The notes beneath the pieces were generated by a model that saw only the letters and a program-made list of their open reading frames with translations, ran no database searches and was not told where the DNA came from. Shown here one piece after another: positions 17,165 through 26,241 of a stretch of DNA of 64,000 bases (position 1 is its first letter; each line of letters opens with the position of its first letter). Made by a program: the position numbers and the translations under genes. Source of the DNA: Salinarimonas sp. (GTDB lineage Bacteria; Pseudomonadota; Alphaproteobacteria; Rhizobiales; Beijerinckiaceae); contig JAFIEI010000007.1 in assembly GCA_020832565.1 (NCBI GenBank), positions 1 to 64,000 on the forward strand. The letters run 5' to 3'.

Positions 17165-18037
17165 ATGACCCAGCCGATTCTGGTCGCTACAGATCTTTCC
17201 GCGCGTTCGGATGTTGCGATCGCCCGCGCATATGCGCTGGCAGCGCGCCGGCAGGCCAAGCTCATCATCCTGCATGTGGTCGATGACGACGAGCCGACGG
17301 GGTTGGTCGAGGCGCAGATCAGGAGCGTTGAGCGCTTCCTGGAGGAAACCCTCCAGTCGCTGCGCGCAGGCTCCGATGCCGCAGCGCGGGTCGAGGCCGA
17401 GATCATCGTCGAGCGCGGAGACTCCTTCCGCGTCATCAACGACACGGCGGAAAATAGCGGTGCCTCGCTGATCGTGATGGGCGCGCATCGCAAGAACATC
17501 TTTCTCGACGTGTTTCGCGGCACCACGATCGAGCGCGTGTTGCATACCGGCAAGACACCGCTTCTGCTCGCCAATCGCACCGACGGGGAGGGGATCGAAT
17601 CGGTCGTCCTCGGTGTCGAGCCCGACGAGCATTGCGCAAGGGCGATCAGCCAGGCGGAAGCGCTCGGCTTTCTCGACGGCGCCGTGCTCACCGCCGTGCG
17701 TGCCTATCCCGATTTCGCCAAGCTGCAGATGACCTATGCCGGGGTCGATCAGGATGAGATCCGCCGTACCTCCAGCGAGGAGAGCCAGAAGCAGGCCTCC
17801 GAGATCTACGGCTTCCTCGCCGGCACGGCGCTTGCCGACCGCGATTACCGCCTGATCCTCGAAGAGGGTGCGCCGGGCCAGCTTCTGGTCAAGCTGGCGG
17901 GCGATCTCGATGCGGATCTGATCGTCGTCGGCACGCGCAGCCTCGAGGGCCTGCGCAAGGTGATGCTGGGCAGCGTGACTGAAAATGTCCTGCGCCAGGC
18001 CCGCTGCGATGTCCTCGCCGTACCGCCGCGTGACTGA
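17165..18037 (+). CDS. Tandem universal stress protein (UspA-like)
   Basis: A 290-residue protein with two Usp domains. Domain 1 (about residues 1-145) begins QPILVATDLSARSDVAIARA and lacks the full ATP-binding glycine pattern (GAHRKNIFLDVFRGTTIE). Domain 2 ends with the complete signature GTRSLEGLRKVMLGSVTE, so ATP binding is likely only there. Tandem Usps act in stress survival in the cytosol. ATG 17165 has a GGGAGA site. It precedes a CvrA-type antiporter by 41 bases, a likely two-gene unit. Confidence 0.9.
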   Translation: MTQPILVATDLSARSDVAIARAYALAARRQAKLIILHVVDDDEPTGLVEAQIRSVERFLEETLQSLRAGSDAAARVEAEIIVERGDSFRVINDTAENSGASLIVMGAHRKNIFLDVFRGTTIERVLHTGKTPLLLANRTDGEGIESVVLGVEPDEHCARAISQAEALGFLDGAVLTAVRAYPDFAKLQMTYAGVDQDEIRRTSSEESQKQASEIYGFLAGTALADRDYRLILEEGAPGQLLVKLAGDLDADLIVVGTRSLEGLRKVMLGSVTENVLRQARCDVLAVPPRD

Positions 18038-18078
18038 GGGGCTGCACCGAATGCGACCCGCAGGGCCGGGGTGAGGGC

Positions 18079-19911
18079 ATGGAGAGTATCGGATTCGTCA
18101 ATCTGACGCTGCTTCTGGGTGCGCTGCTCGTGCTCGTGGGCATCTTTTCAAGCCTTGCCGCGCGCCGCTTCGGCGCCCCTTTGCTGTTCGTCTTCCTCAT
18201 GATCGGCATGCTGGCGGGCGAGGAGGGGCCCGGCGGGTTCGTCTTCGACGATTACCAGACCGCCTATCTGATCGGCTCGCTGGCCCTTGCCGTGATCCTC
18301 TTCGATGGCGGGTTGCGCACGCGTTTCGGTTCGTTCCGCCGCGCACTCGGTCCCTCGGTGACCCTCGCCACGCTCGGTGTCGTGCTCACCGCCGGGGTTC
18401 TGGCGATTCCGGCAATGCTGATCTTCTCGCTCTCGCCGCTCGAGGCCCTGCTGATCGCTTCCATCGTGGCCTCGACCGATGCGGCGGCGGTGTTTTTCCT
18501 GCTGCGCTCCGGCGGCTTGCAGCTGCGCGCGAAGATGGGCACCACGCTGGAGATGGAATCGGCGACGAACGATCCCGTAGCCGTCTTCCTGACGCTGCTC
18601 TTCGTGCATCTCCTGAGCATGCCCGATGCGGCGGCGGCCGATATGGTGACGATCTTCGCGCAGCAGGCGTTGCTCGGCGTCGCGTTCGGCGTGGCCGGCG
18701 GCTACGGGGCGGTGTTCCTGCTCAACCGTGTGGATCTGCCCGGCGGGCTGCATCCGCTCTTCGTGCTCGCACTCGCCGTGTTCATCTTCGCGCTGACGGC
18801 AAAGCTCGGCGGCAGCGGCTTTCTGGCGGCTTTCCTCGCGGGGCTGATCATCGGCAACACGCCGGTGCGTGCGCTGCCCAGCATCGGCAAGTTCCACGAT
18901 GCCATGACCTGGCTCGCCCAGATCGTGATGTTCATCGTGCTGGGCCTTCTGGTGACGCCGAGTGCGCTTGTCGCGAACGCACCTGCGGCGATCCTGTTCG
19001 CGCTGGCGCTGATCTTCGTGGCGCGCCCGCTCGCAGTCTGGCTCTGCCTTCTCCCGTTCCGCTTCACGCCTGTCGAAAAGGGCTTTATCGCCTGGGTCGG
19101 CCTGCGCGGGGCGGTCTCGATCTTCCTCGCCTCGATTCCGATGCTGGTGCGGCTGCCGCAGGCGGAACTGTTCTTCAATGTCGCCTTCTTCGCGGTGCTG
19201 GTCTCGCTCGTTGTGCAGGGCTGGAGTGTCAATCCGGTGGCGCGCGCGCTCGGCGTGGCCAAGCAGCGCCGGCTCCCGGAAGTCCGGCGGGTCGAGCTCG
19301 ATCTGCCGGGCCAGACGGCCCATGAACTCGCCGGTTATGCGGTCACCCCCGACAGCGACATCCTCGCCCGCCGTCACCCGCCCCGTCATGCCAGCCTCGC
19401 GCTGGTCGTGCGCGACGGCACCGTCCGGCGCGCGCATGAGATCGAGCGGCTGCAGCCGGGCGATTACGCCTATTTCCTCGTGCGCCCCGACCGCGCCGGG
19501 CGTCTCGACCGGCTGTTCATCAGCAATGAAGCGCTGGCGACGGGCGCGAGGCACATCTTCCTGAAGCAGCGTTTTCCCGCCGACATGCCGTTGCGCCGGA
19601 TCGAGGGGCGCCACGGCCTGCGTTTCGAGCGACGCTACCGCGACGGCACGCTGGCACAGCTTTATGCGGCGAAGGTGGGGAAAGCCGCGCGCGGGACGGC
19701 TTCGGTAGCGCCCGGCGACATGCTGCTCCTGCCCGATTGCATGATCGCGCCGGTGCGCGCGCGGGGGGAGGCCGATGACGATAGGCCCCCCGAGGCCTTC
19801 GATATCCTGATCGACCTGGCTTCCCTGCAGAAGGAGCGCAGCCTGCTCGCCATGCTGAAGGCGCTCCTGCCGCGCGCCTTCTCGCGAAAGCCCGGGCGCG
19901 CTCAGGAATAG
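18079..19911 (+). CDS. CvrA/NhaP2-type K+/H+ antiporter
   Basis: A 610-residue CPA1-family antiporter of the inner membrane. About 12-13 hydrophobic segments fill residues 1-400. The conserved acidic core is seen in IVASTDAAAVFFLLRSGG and MESATNDPVAVFLTLLF. The C-terminal 200 residues are cytosolic and match the RCK-C/CorC-like regulatory tail of CvrA proteins. It probably exports K+ (or Na+) in exchange for protons under osmotic or alkaline stress. It lies directly behind the Usp gene. The last 10 bases overlap the end of the convergent MFS gene. Confidence 0.9.
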   Translation: MESIGFVNLTLLLGALLVLVGIFSSLAARRFGAPLLFVFLMIGMLAGEEGPGGFVFDDYQTAYLIGSLALAVILFDGGLRTRFGSFRRALGPSVTLATLGVVLTAGVLAIPAMLIFSLSPLEALLIASIVASTDAAAVFFLLRSGGLQLRAKMGTTLEMESATNDPVAVFLTLLFVHLLSMPDAAAADMVTIFAQQALLGVAFGVAGGYGAVFLLNRVDLPGGLHPLFVLALAVFIFALTAKLGGSGFLAAFLAGLIIGNTPVRALPSIGKFHDAMTWLAQIVMFIVLGLLVTPSALVANAPAAILFALALIFVARPLAVWLCLLPFRFTPVEKGFIAWVGLRGAVSIFLASIPMLVRLPQAELFFNVAFFAVLVSLVVQGWSVNPVARALGVAKQRRLPEVRRVELDLPGQTAHELAGYAVTPDSDILARRHPPRHASLALVVRDGTVRRAHEIERLQPGDYAYFLVRPDRAGRLDRLFISNEALATGARHIFLKQRFPADMPLRRIEGRHGLRFERRYRDGTLAQLYAAKVGKAARGTASVAPGDMLLLPDCMIAPVRARGEADDDRPPEAFDILIDLASLQKERSLLAMLKALLPRAFSRKPGRAQE

Positions 19912-21095
19912 CGCAGGCCCGAGCGCATGCGGACCGCGATCACGATCAGATAGAATGCGAACAGGCTCGCCATGGCCAGGGCGAATCCGTGCGGGCGGTA
20001 GAGATCGATGCCGGCTCCTGTGAGCGGCGGACCGATCACCATGCCGGCATTGTAGAGGATGACGAAGGCGGCATTCGCAGCGGCCAGATCGCCGCCGGAA
20101 AAGCGTGCGCCCAGATGCGCGAGCCCGACCGTATAGAACCCGCCGGCGACACCGCCCCAGACGAGCAGGAGCAGCCCGAGCCCGATCACGCTATGCGCCA
20201 CGAGCGGCATGGCCAGCGCACCGACGAGGCCGACCACGGCGATCATGAAGAGCACCAGCCGCCGGTCGATCCGGTCCGATATCGCCCCGAGCGGGATCTG
20301 GAAGACGACATTGCCCAAAGCCATCAGGCTCGCGAGAAAGGCCGCGCCCGCCGCCGCATAGCCGAGTTCGAGCCCGTAGATCGGCAGGATGGCGAAGCCG
20401 CCGCTCTCCACCGCCCCGAATATCAGCGCGGCCAGTGTCGCGGCTGGGGCGGCAAGGATGAAGGAGAGGACAGTGCGGCCCGTGCCGCGATCGATGCGCG
20501 GCGAGATCCCGCGCGCGAGGATGAGCGGCACGGCGGCCACGAGGCACAGGCCCGCCCCGGCGAGATAGGGTGGCCAGCCCTGCGTTCCGGTCAGGGACAG
20601 GATGGCGGGTCCGGCGGCGAAACCCAGCGCCAGCACGGTGGAGTAGATTCCCATGACGAAGCCGCGCCGCTCGGGCGGGGCGGCGGAATTGACCCAGTAT
20701 TCCGACAACACGAAGAGCGTGCCGAGCGCCATCGAGAAGACGAAGCGCAAGGGAAACCAGAGCACGATGTCATAGGTCAGCTTGAACGCGATCAGGCTCG
20801 ATGCGGCGAGCAGCACCGCGCCCCAGAGCAGCGGGAGGACGCCGGTGCGCGCGGCGATGCGCGGCACGAAGGGGACCGTCATGACCGCCGCGATGCCGGC
20901 GATCGCCGTATTGGCCCCGATCAGGGTGCCCGATGCGCCCATGCGCTCCATTTCGAGGGAAATCAGCGGCATCGACAGGCTCAGCCCGACGCCGACGCAG
21001 GTGATGCAGCCGATGGCGGCGGCAATGGAGCCGTTGCGCGCGCGAATCAGGTCGCGGCGGTGCAGCGCCTCATCCGGCCCCTCGGCATTGCTCAT
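19902..21095 (-). CDS. MFS transporter (YcaD-like)
   Basis: A 397-residue major facilitator with 12 hydrophobic segments in two halves. The inter-segment loop PLGAISDRIDRRLVLFM is the MFS signature between segments, and EYWVNSAAPPERRGFVMGIY resembles the YcaD branch of small-molecule exporters. The substrate is unknown. It lies 12 bases downstream of the NUDIX gene and is probably the last gene of the rnr-DUF983-NUDIX-MFS run. Confidence 0.88.
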   Translation of the reverse strand: MSNAEGPDEALHRRDLIRARNGSIAAAIGCITCVGVGLSLSMPLISLEMERMGASGTLIGANTAIAGIAAVMTVPFVPRIAARTGVLPLLWGAVLLAASSLIAFKLTYDIVLWFPLRFVFSMALGTLFVLSEYWVNSAAPPERRGFVMGIYSTVLALGFAAGPAILSLTGTQGWPPYLAGAGLCLVAAVPLILARGISPRIDRGTGRTVLSFILAAPAATLAALIFGAVESGGFAILPIYGLELGYAAAGAAFLASLMALGNVVFQIPLGAISDRIDRRLVLFMIAVVGLVGALAMPLVAHSVIGLGLLLLVWGGVAGGFYTVGLAHLGARFSGGDLAAANAAFVILYNAGMVIGPPLTGAGIDLYRPHGFALAMASLFAFYLIVIAVRMRSGLRYS

Positions 21096-21107
21096 CGGGC
21101 CCCGTCC

Positions 21108-21902
21108 TCACACGTATTCCCGCACGAAGGCGCCGCGCTTCTCGTAATAGAAGGGCACCGGCAGCATCGGGTCGAAACCGGCCTCGAGGCGGATGTCGAG
21201 CTCGTCGAGCACCACATGGGTGATCGTCGGCAAGTCGAGATCGCGCGCCTGCGAGAGCGGCACCCAGACGAGTTCGGTGAGCTCCGAATCGGGACCCACG
21301 AAACCGGGCTCCTCGCGCGCTGCCATCTCGCGATCCACCGCGAAGAAGCGGGTGTCGAAACGCTTGGGCCGGCGCGGCGGGGTGATGGCGCGGGCAACGA
21401 ATTGCAGCATGTCGAGCTCGGGATAGACGCCGGCCTCGACGAAGGCGCCCCAGGGCCCGTCGATCTCGATCTCCGGCGCGCCGTAATCGGCCGAGCCCAG
21501 CATCACTCCGGTTTCCTCGTAGGTCTCGCGGATCGCAGCCAGCGCCAGCGCGCGGTTGCGGCTCGACGTCGGTCGCACGACCCGGGCCGATAGCGCGGCA
21601 TCGGTGCGGTCATCGAGCATGCCGGCTGCGAGCATGCGCCGGTCACCGGGTTCGATGCGCCCGCCGGGAAACACGAACTTGCCCGGCATGAACTTGTGGC
21701 CCTCATGGCGCTTGCCCATCAGAACGCTGGGTTCGGAGCCGGTGCGATCGAGCACGATCAGCGTCGCGGCGTCGCGGGGGCGCAGATTCGGCCAGCGCCG
21801 CTCGCGCTCCGTTTTCGTCAGGCGATCGGTCATGGGATTGGCGTCGGAAATCCCGGCCTGCTCTGCCCCGGCGGGGCTCCTGGTATCAGTCGTGGCACTC
21901 AC
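21108..21902 (-). CDS. NUDIX hydrolase with extended Nudix box (NUDT19/NUDT8-like)
   Basis: A 264-residue NUDIX protein. The conserved KFVFPGGRIEPGD is separated from the catalytic helix AAIRETYEETG by an insertion of about 30 residues, a layout typical of the CoA-diphosphatase-like NUDT19/NUDT8 branch. The REUxEExG residues are all present, so it should hydrolyse a nucleoside diphosphate-X substrate, possibly CoA derivatives. The start is taken as GTG 21902, which overlaps the stop of the upstream DUF983 gene (GTGA); ATG 21833 is an alternative. Confidence 0.9.
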   Translation of the reverse strand: MSATTDTRSPAGAEQAGISDANPMTDRLTKTERERRWPNLRPRDAATLIVLDRTGSEPSVLMGKRHEGHKFMPGKFVFPGGRIEPGDRRMLAAGMLDDRTDAALSARVVRPTSSRNRALALAAIRETYEETGVMLGSADYGAPEIEIDGPWGAFVEAGVYPELDMLQFVARAITPPRRPKRFDTRFFAVDREMAAREEPGFVGPDSELTELVWVPLSQARDLDLPTITHVVLDELDIRLEAGFDPMLPVPFYYEKRGAFVREYV

Positions 21903-22336
21903 GCGATGTTTCCTCGTTCGTTGTCGTCCCGGCCCGAGGGATCGGTATCGCCGAATCCATGCATGCCGAGCGCATATTGCAGCCCCACGACGGCGCCCTT
22001 CATCGGCTGCAGGAGCGCGAGCGAAAGCACCACCGTCAAGAGCGGCCAGGTGCCCATATGAAACCACAAAGCCGGCTCGAAGCGCATTTCGGAGATGTAA
22101 ATCCCGGTTCCGACGATCTTCCCGACCACGAAGATCGTGAGATAGGGCGGGAAATCATCGGCGCGGTGGTGGTGGAGTTCCTGCCCACAGGCATCGCAGA
22201 CCGGCGCCACCTTCAGATAGGAGGAGAAGGCGCGCCCCTCGCCGCAGGCCGGGCAGCGGCAGCCGAGCCCGCGCATGACGGCGCGCTTCCATTCGCCGGA
22301 ACCCGCAATAAGGCTTTTCCCGATCCGGTTGTGCAT
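21899..22336 (-). CDS. DUF983 membrane protein
   Basis: A 145-residue protein of the DUF983 family. An N-terminal zinc-ribbon-like part has two CxxC pairs (CRCPACGEG and CDACGQEL), followed by two hydrophobic segments. Function is unknown. ATG 22336 has a GAAGGG site. It lies 13 bases behind rnr and overlaps the NUDIX gene, so the three are almost certainly cotranscribed. Confidence 0.92.
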   Translation of the reverse strand: MHNRIGKSLIAGSGEWKRAVMRGLGCRCPACGEGRAFSSYLKVAPVCDACGQELHHHRADDFPPYLTIFVVGKIVGTGIYISEMRFEPALWFHMGTWPLLTVVLSLALLQPMKGAVVGLQYALGMHGFGDTDPSGRDDNERGNIA

Positions 22337-22349
22337 TACGCTTTGCCCT

Positions 22350-24704
22350 TCATTTGCGTCCCTTGCCACCCTTGCTGCGGGCGGTGGAGCCGATGCGCAC
22401 CTTCGTGCCAGAACCCTTGCGCCCACCCGGCTTGCCGCGCCGCCCATGCGGCAGCGGGGCTACGCCCTTGCGGCCCTGCGAGAGGATCTCGAAACGCAGC
22501 GCCCCTTGCACCGGCGCGGCCTCGACCAGCTTGACGCTGACACGGTCGCCCAGACGGAATGTCTCGCCCGTCCGGTCGCCGACAAGGGCGTGGCCGTATT
22601 CCTCGTAGCGGAAATAATCGTCGCCGATGGTGGAGGCGGGGACAAAGCCGTCCGCGCCGGTATGGTCGAGCTTGACGAACAGGCCGGATTTGGTGACCCC
22701 GGATATCTGGCCGTCAAAAGTCGCCCCGACCTTGTCGGCGAGGTGATAGGCGATCAGCCGGTCGATGGTCTCGCGCTCCGCCGCCATGGCGCGACGCTCC
22801 GCCGCCGAGATCCGCGCGGAGATCTCGGCGAGCTGCTCCTGCGTCGTCTCCGGATGAAGCCCGTCCTTGCCGAGACCATGGGCCGCGATCAGGGCGCGAT
22901 GCACGATCAGATCGGCATAACGGCGGATCGGCGAGGTGAAATGGGCGTAGCGGCGCAGATTGAGACCGAAATGGCCGTAATTCTGCGGGGTGTACTCCGC
23001 CTGCGCCTGGGTGCGCAGCACCACCTCGTTGATGAAGGTCTGATGCTCCAGCCCCTCCACCGCCTTGAGGATGCGGTTGAAGATGGTGGGGCGAAGCGCG
23101 CCCTGCTTGGGCAGCTTCATCGCGACAGATGAGAGCACTTCGCCGAGCGCGTGCATTTTCGTCAGCGAGGGCTCGTCATGGGCGCGGTAGATGAAGGGGA
23201 TCTTGGCTTTTTCCAGTGCCTCGGCGGCGGCCACATTGGCGAGGATCATGCATTCCTCGATCAGCCGGTGCGCATCGAGGCGCTCGGGCACCAGCACCTG
23301 ATCGACCATGCCCTGGTCGTCGAGGATGATCTTGCGCTCGGGCAGATCCAGCGCAAGCGGCTGGCGCTCGTCGCGGGCGCGCGCCAGGCAACGATAGCAG
23401 TCCCAGAGCGGCTGGAGCACGGGCGCGAGAATCGGCCCGGTGACGTCGTCGGGGCGCCCGTCGATCGCGGCCTGAGCCTGCTGGTAGGACAGCCGCGCCG
23501 CCGAGCGCATCATGATGCGGTGGAAGGAATGGCGCTTCTTGTTCCCGTCCGAGCCGATCACCATGCGTACCGCAAGCGCCGGGCGGTCCTCGTGCGGGCG
23601 CAGCGAGCACAGATCGTTGGAGATGCGCTCGGGCAGCATCGGCACGACGCGATCGGGGAAATAGACCGAATTGCCGCGCTCCAGCGCCTCGCGGTCGAGC
23701 GCCGAGCCGGGGCGGATATAGGCCGCGACATCGGCGATGGCGACGGTGAGGATAAAGCCGCCTTCATTGGCCGGATCGTCATCGGGATGCGCATGCACCG
23801 CGTCGTCGTGATCCTTGGCGTCGGCGGGATCGATGGTGATGATCTCCAGATCGCGCCAATCCTCGCGGCCCGCGAGCCCGACATGCGCTGCTGCTTCGGA
23901 TTCCGCGATCACCTGATCGGGAAAGACGTGCGGGATGTTGTGGACATGCAGGGCGACCTGGCTGACGGCTTTTTCCGATTTCATCGAGCCGAGCCGCTCG
24001 CGCACCTTGGCCATGTCGAGGCCGTAGCGCTTTTGCGGCGCCACATGCACCGCGACGAGATCGCCGTCGCGCGCCTCGCCCTCGTCGCCGGGGGCGATGG
24101 CGAGTTCCTTGCCGAGCATCTTCTTGTCGACCGGGATCAGCCTGCCGCCGCCGGCGGGAAGGGGTCGGAAGATGCCGAGAATCTGCGCCTTCTGCTTGGG
24201 CAGGACCTTGATCACCCGCCCGCTATAGGCCGGGCCTTCCTCATCTTCGTCATTGCGCTGGATGCGCAGCAGCGCGCGATCATTCACCCCCGGCGCCGGC
24301 TGGCCGGGTTTGGGCCGGCGCGAGAACGTGACGAGGATGCGCGGTGCCGCGCCGTCATCGGCTTCGTCCCATTCGGCGGGGACGGCGATCAGCTCGCCGT
24401 CCGCATCGCGCGCAACGATATCGGCGAGCACCACCGGCGGCAGCATGTCCTTGCCGGACAGGCGCTTGCGCCTGCGGTCGATAACGCCCTCTTCCTCGAG
24501 CTCCTTGATGAGATGCTTGAGGAAGATGCGGTCGCCGCCCTTGATACCGAAGGCGCGCGCGATCTCGCGGCGCCCGACCTTGCCGGTCTGCTCCTTGATG
24601 AAGGCGACGATCTCATCGCGCGCGGGCAGGTTGGCGCGATCGCCGGTCTGCGCGTCGGAACTGGCTTTCGCCTTGCGGCGGCCGGTGGTGGTGCGTGTGG
24701 GCAA
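22350..24704 (-). CDS. rnr: Ribonuclease R
   Basis: A 784-residue 3'-5' exoribonuclease of the RNase II/RNB family. In order: an N-terminal winged-helix domain (REIARAFGIKGGDRIFLKHL), cold-shock-like OB folds, the RNB catalytic domain with DPADAKDHDDAVHA acidic residues and the conserved YAHFTSPIRRYADLIVHRAL, and a C-terminal S1 domain (GATFDGQISGVTKSGLFVKL) with a basic tail. It degrades structured RNA. The start is a TTG at 24704 preceded by GAGAA; no ATG is better placed. Confidence 0.96.
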   Translation of the reverse strand: MPTRTTTGRRKAKASSDAQTGDRANLPARDEIVAFIKEQTGKVGRREIARAFGIKGGDRIFLKHLIKELEEEGVIDRRRKRLSGKDMLPPVVLADIVARDADGELIAVPAEWDEADDGAAPRILVTFSRRPKPGQPAPGVNDRALLRIQRNDEDEEGPAYSGRVIKVLPKQKAQILGIFRPLPAGGGRLIPVDKKMLGKELAIAPGDEGEARDGDLVAVHVAPQKRYGLDMAKVRERLGSMKSEKAVSQVALHVHNIPHVFPDQVIAESEAAAHVGLAGREDWRDLEIITIDPADAKDHDDAVHAHPDDDPANEGGFILTVAIADVAAYIRPGSALDREALERGNSVYFPDRVVPMLPERISNDLCSLRPHEDRPALAVRMVIGSDGNKKRHSFHRIMMRSAARLSYQQAQAAIDGRPDDVTGPILAPVLQPLWDCYRCLARARDERQPLALDLPERKIILDDQGMVDQVLVPERLDAHRLIEECMILANVAAAEALEKAKIPFIYRAHDEPSLTKMHALGEVLSSVAMKLPKQGALRPTIFNRILKAVEGLEHQTFINEVVLRTQAQAEYTPQNYGHFGLNLRRYAHFTSPIRRYADLIVHRALIAAHGLGKDGLHPETTQEQLAEISARISAAERRAMAAERETIDRLIAYHLADKVGATFDGQISGVTKSGLFVKLDHTGADGFVPASTIGDDYFRYEEYGHALVGDRTGETFRLGDRVSVKLVEAAPVQGALRFEILSQGRKGVAPLPHGRRGKPGGRKGSGTKVRIGSTARSKGGKGRK

Positions 24705-24816
24705 GAAATTCTCGTGATGGTTGGCGCAATGACCGGCATGCCGCCGATCCGCAGGGGACGAGCCGTCGTTTCAGCCTTTCATATAGGCCTTCCGGCGCGC
24801 AAGCGAAAGCCCGCGC

Positions 24817-25128
24817 TCAGCGGGCGCCGCCACCCTTTTGCCCGGGGGCGGGCGAAGCATTGCGCTCGTCGCGCCCCTCGTCGTAGCGCAGGGCCGGCGG
24901 TGCCTCCTCGCGGCTGCGGCGATTGGCGAAGCGCGAACGCATCAGGAGGCCTGACAGGCCGATCGCTGCCGGCAGCGCCAGGATGATCGACAGGATCAGG
25001 ACGATCGGATAGGCCGCTGCGACATCCGTGACCCCCGGCAGGATCGGCAGGAACGCCATGATCAGGCTCGAAATCAGGGCAACAAGCGGCAGGAAGACGA
25101 TCGCGGTGACGATAACGCGGGCATTCAT
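24817..25128 (-). CDS. Small two-segment membrane protein
   Basis: A 103-residue hypothetical protein with two hydrophobic helices (VTAIVFLPLVALISSLIMAF and YPIVLILSIILALPAAIGLS) and a polar C-terminal tail rich in Arg, Glu and Gly. ATG 25128 follows a GGAGA site. It lies 112 bases upstream of rnr, same direction. I do not recognise the family. Confidence 0.65.
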   Translation of the reverse strand: MNARVIVTAIVFLPLVALISSLIMAFLPILPGVTDVAAAYPIVLILSIILALPAAIGLSGLLMRSRFANRRSREEAPPALRYDEGRDERNASPAPGQKGGGAR

Positions 25129-25248
25129 GGCGGTCTCCGGGCTCGCGCTGCGGCACATGTCATGCGGCCACGGGGCCGCACGAAGCCATGCGCCGGATTA
25201 CGCTCAACAGGCGTAACGCCCGGGACAACGTGGCGGTTCCGTTTCGGT

Positions 25249-26241
25249 TCAATCACCGTCGGAATTCGTAAGGGCATGCAGGGCAGCCAGCCCCGCGCCG
25301 GCTGCGCCCGGCGCGGCGATCCGCGCGGTGACATCATGCGCCGCGCAGGCATGCGCGTAGCGCGCGGCCAGGTCGCCCCGCCCTATGATGGTGCAGTGAG
25401 ACGGCAGCGCATCGCCGCCTTCGCGGGAAATCGCGCGCATCTGGGCGATCTCGCTGCCGATCAGCAGGCCGGAAAGGTAATCGCCGATCCGCTTCGGGGC
25501 GAGGTCCTCGCACAGGACCCGGCTGCGGGCGGAAAACAGGCTCGCGAGAAGATCGTCGCCGCGGCTCCCGCCCGTCGCGATGCCTGCCGCGAAAGCCTCG
25601 TGATCCCTTATGGCATCGTCCTCCGTCTCGTCCTGCGCGGGCATGAGATCGCCCAGGATGCTGTGTCGCGTCAGGACATCGTAGATTTCGCCCGTCATGA
25701 AGGTACGAAACCCGATGATCCGCTCGCCTTCGATGCGGACCCATTTGGTATGCGTGCCGGGCAGGATCAGCAGCTTTGCCGAATCTTCTCCGGCAGGCGC
25801 CTCCCCGGCGGAGGCTGCCTGTACCAGGTAGCCGATGATCTCGGTTTCCTCGCCACGCATTACGTCCGGATATGGGCCGCTATCGTCGCGCAGGCCCGGG
25901 ACGAAGGCGATGCTGCCGCCATCGGGCAGGGCGCGGCGCACGAGGCCATGCGCGAGGGTCCGCGCATCGGCGGGAAGCGGCAGATACGGGGTCTGTATCC
26001 AGCCGTTGCGGCTGGTGATCATGCCCGAAGCGTAAACCGGCAGATCCGCGTGGCGCTTGCGCCATGGTGCGATCGCGGCTGCGAAGGTCTCGGGAAAGGC
26101 GCCGCGGGCCCGGCGGATACCCTGGTCGCTCTCGTGGCTTTCGATCAGCGCTCCCCCGGCATCGAGCAGCATGGTCCGCAGGCGGCTCGTCCCCCAGTCG
26201 AGACCGATCAGCGTCGGCGTACTGGCCGATCGCGGAGGCAT
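25249..26241 (-). CDS. dgoK: 2-dehydro-3-deoxygalactonokinase (DgoK)
   Basis: A 330-residue sugar kinase of the DgoK family. The N-terminal LIGLDWGTSRLRTMLLDAGG is the family phosphate-binding start, and LLILPGTHTKWVRIEGERI and FRTFMTGEIYDVLTRHSIL are diagnostic internal segments. It phosphorylates 2-dehydro-3-deoxy-D-galactonate in galactonate catabolism. The partner aldolase (dgoA) and galactonate dehydratase are not in this window. The ATG shares a base with the stop of the upstream iclR gene (TGATG), so the two are coupled and divergent from a TctCBA transporter. Confidence 0.9.
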   Translation of the reverse strand: MPPRSASTPTLIGLDWGTSRLRTMLLDAGGALIESHESDQGIRRARGAFPETFAAAIAPWRKRHADLPVYASGMITSRNGWIQTPYLPLPADARTLAHGLVRRALPDGGSIAFVPGLRDDSGPYPDVMRGEETEIIGYLVQAASAGEAPAGEDSAKLLILPGTHTKWVRIEGERIIGFRTFMTGEIYDVLTRHSILGDLMPAQDETEDDAIRDHEAFAAGIATGGSRGDDLLASLFSARSRVLCEDLAPKRIGDYLSGLLIGSEIAQMRAISREGGDALPSHCTIIGRGDLAARYAHACAAHDVTARIAAPGAAGAGLAALHALTNSDGD

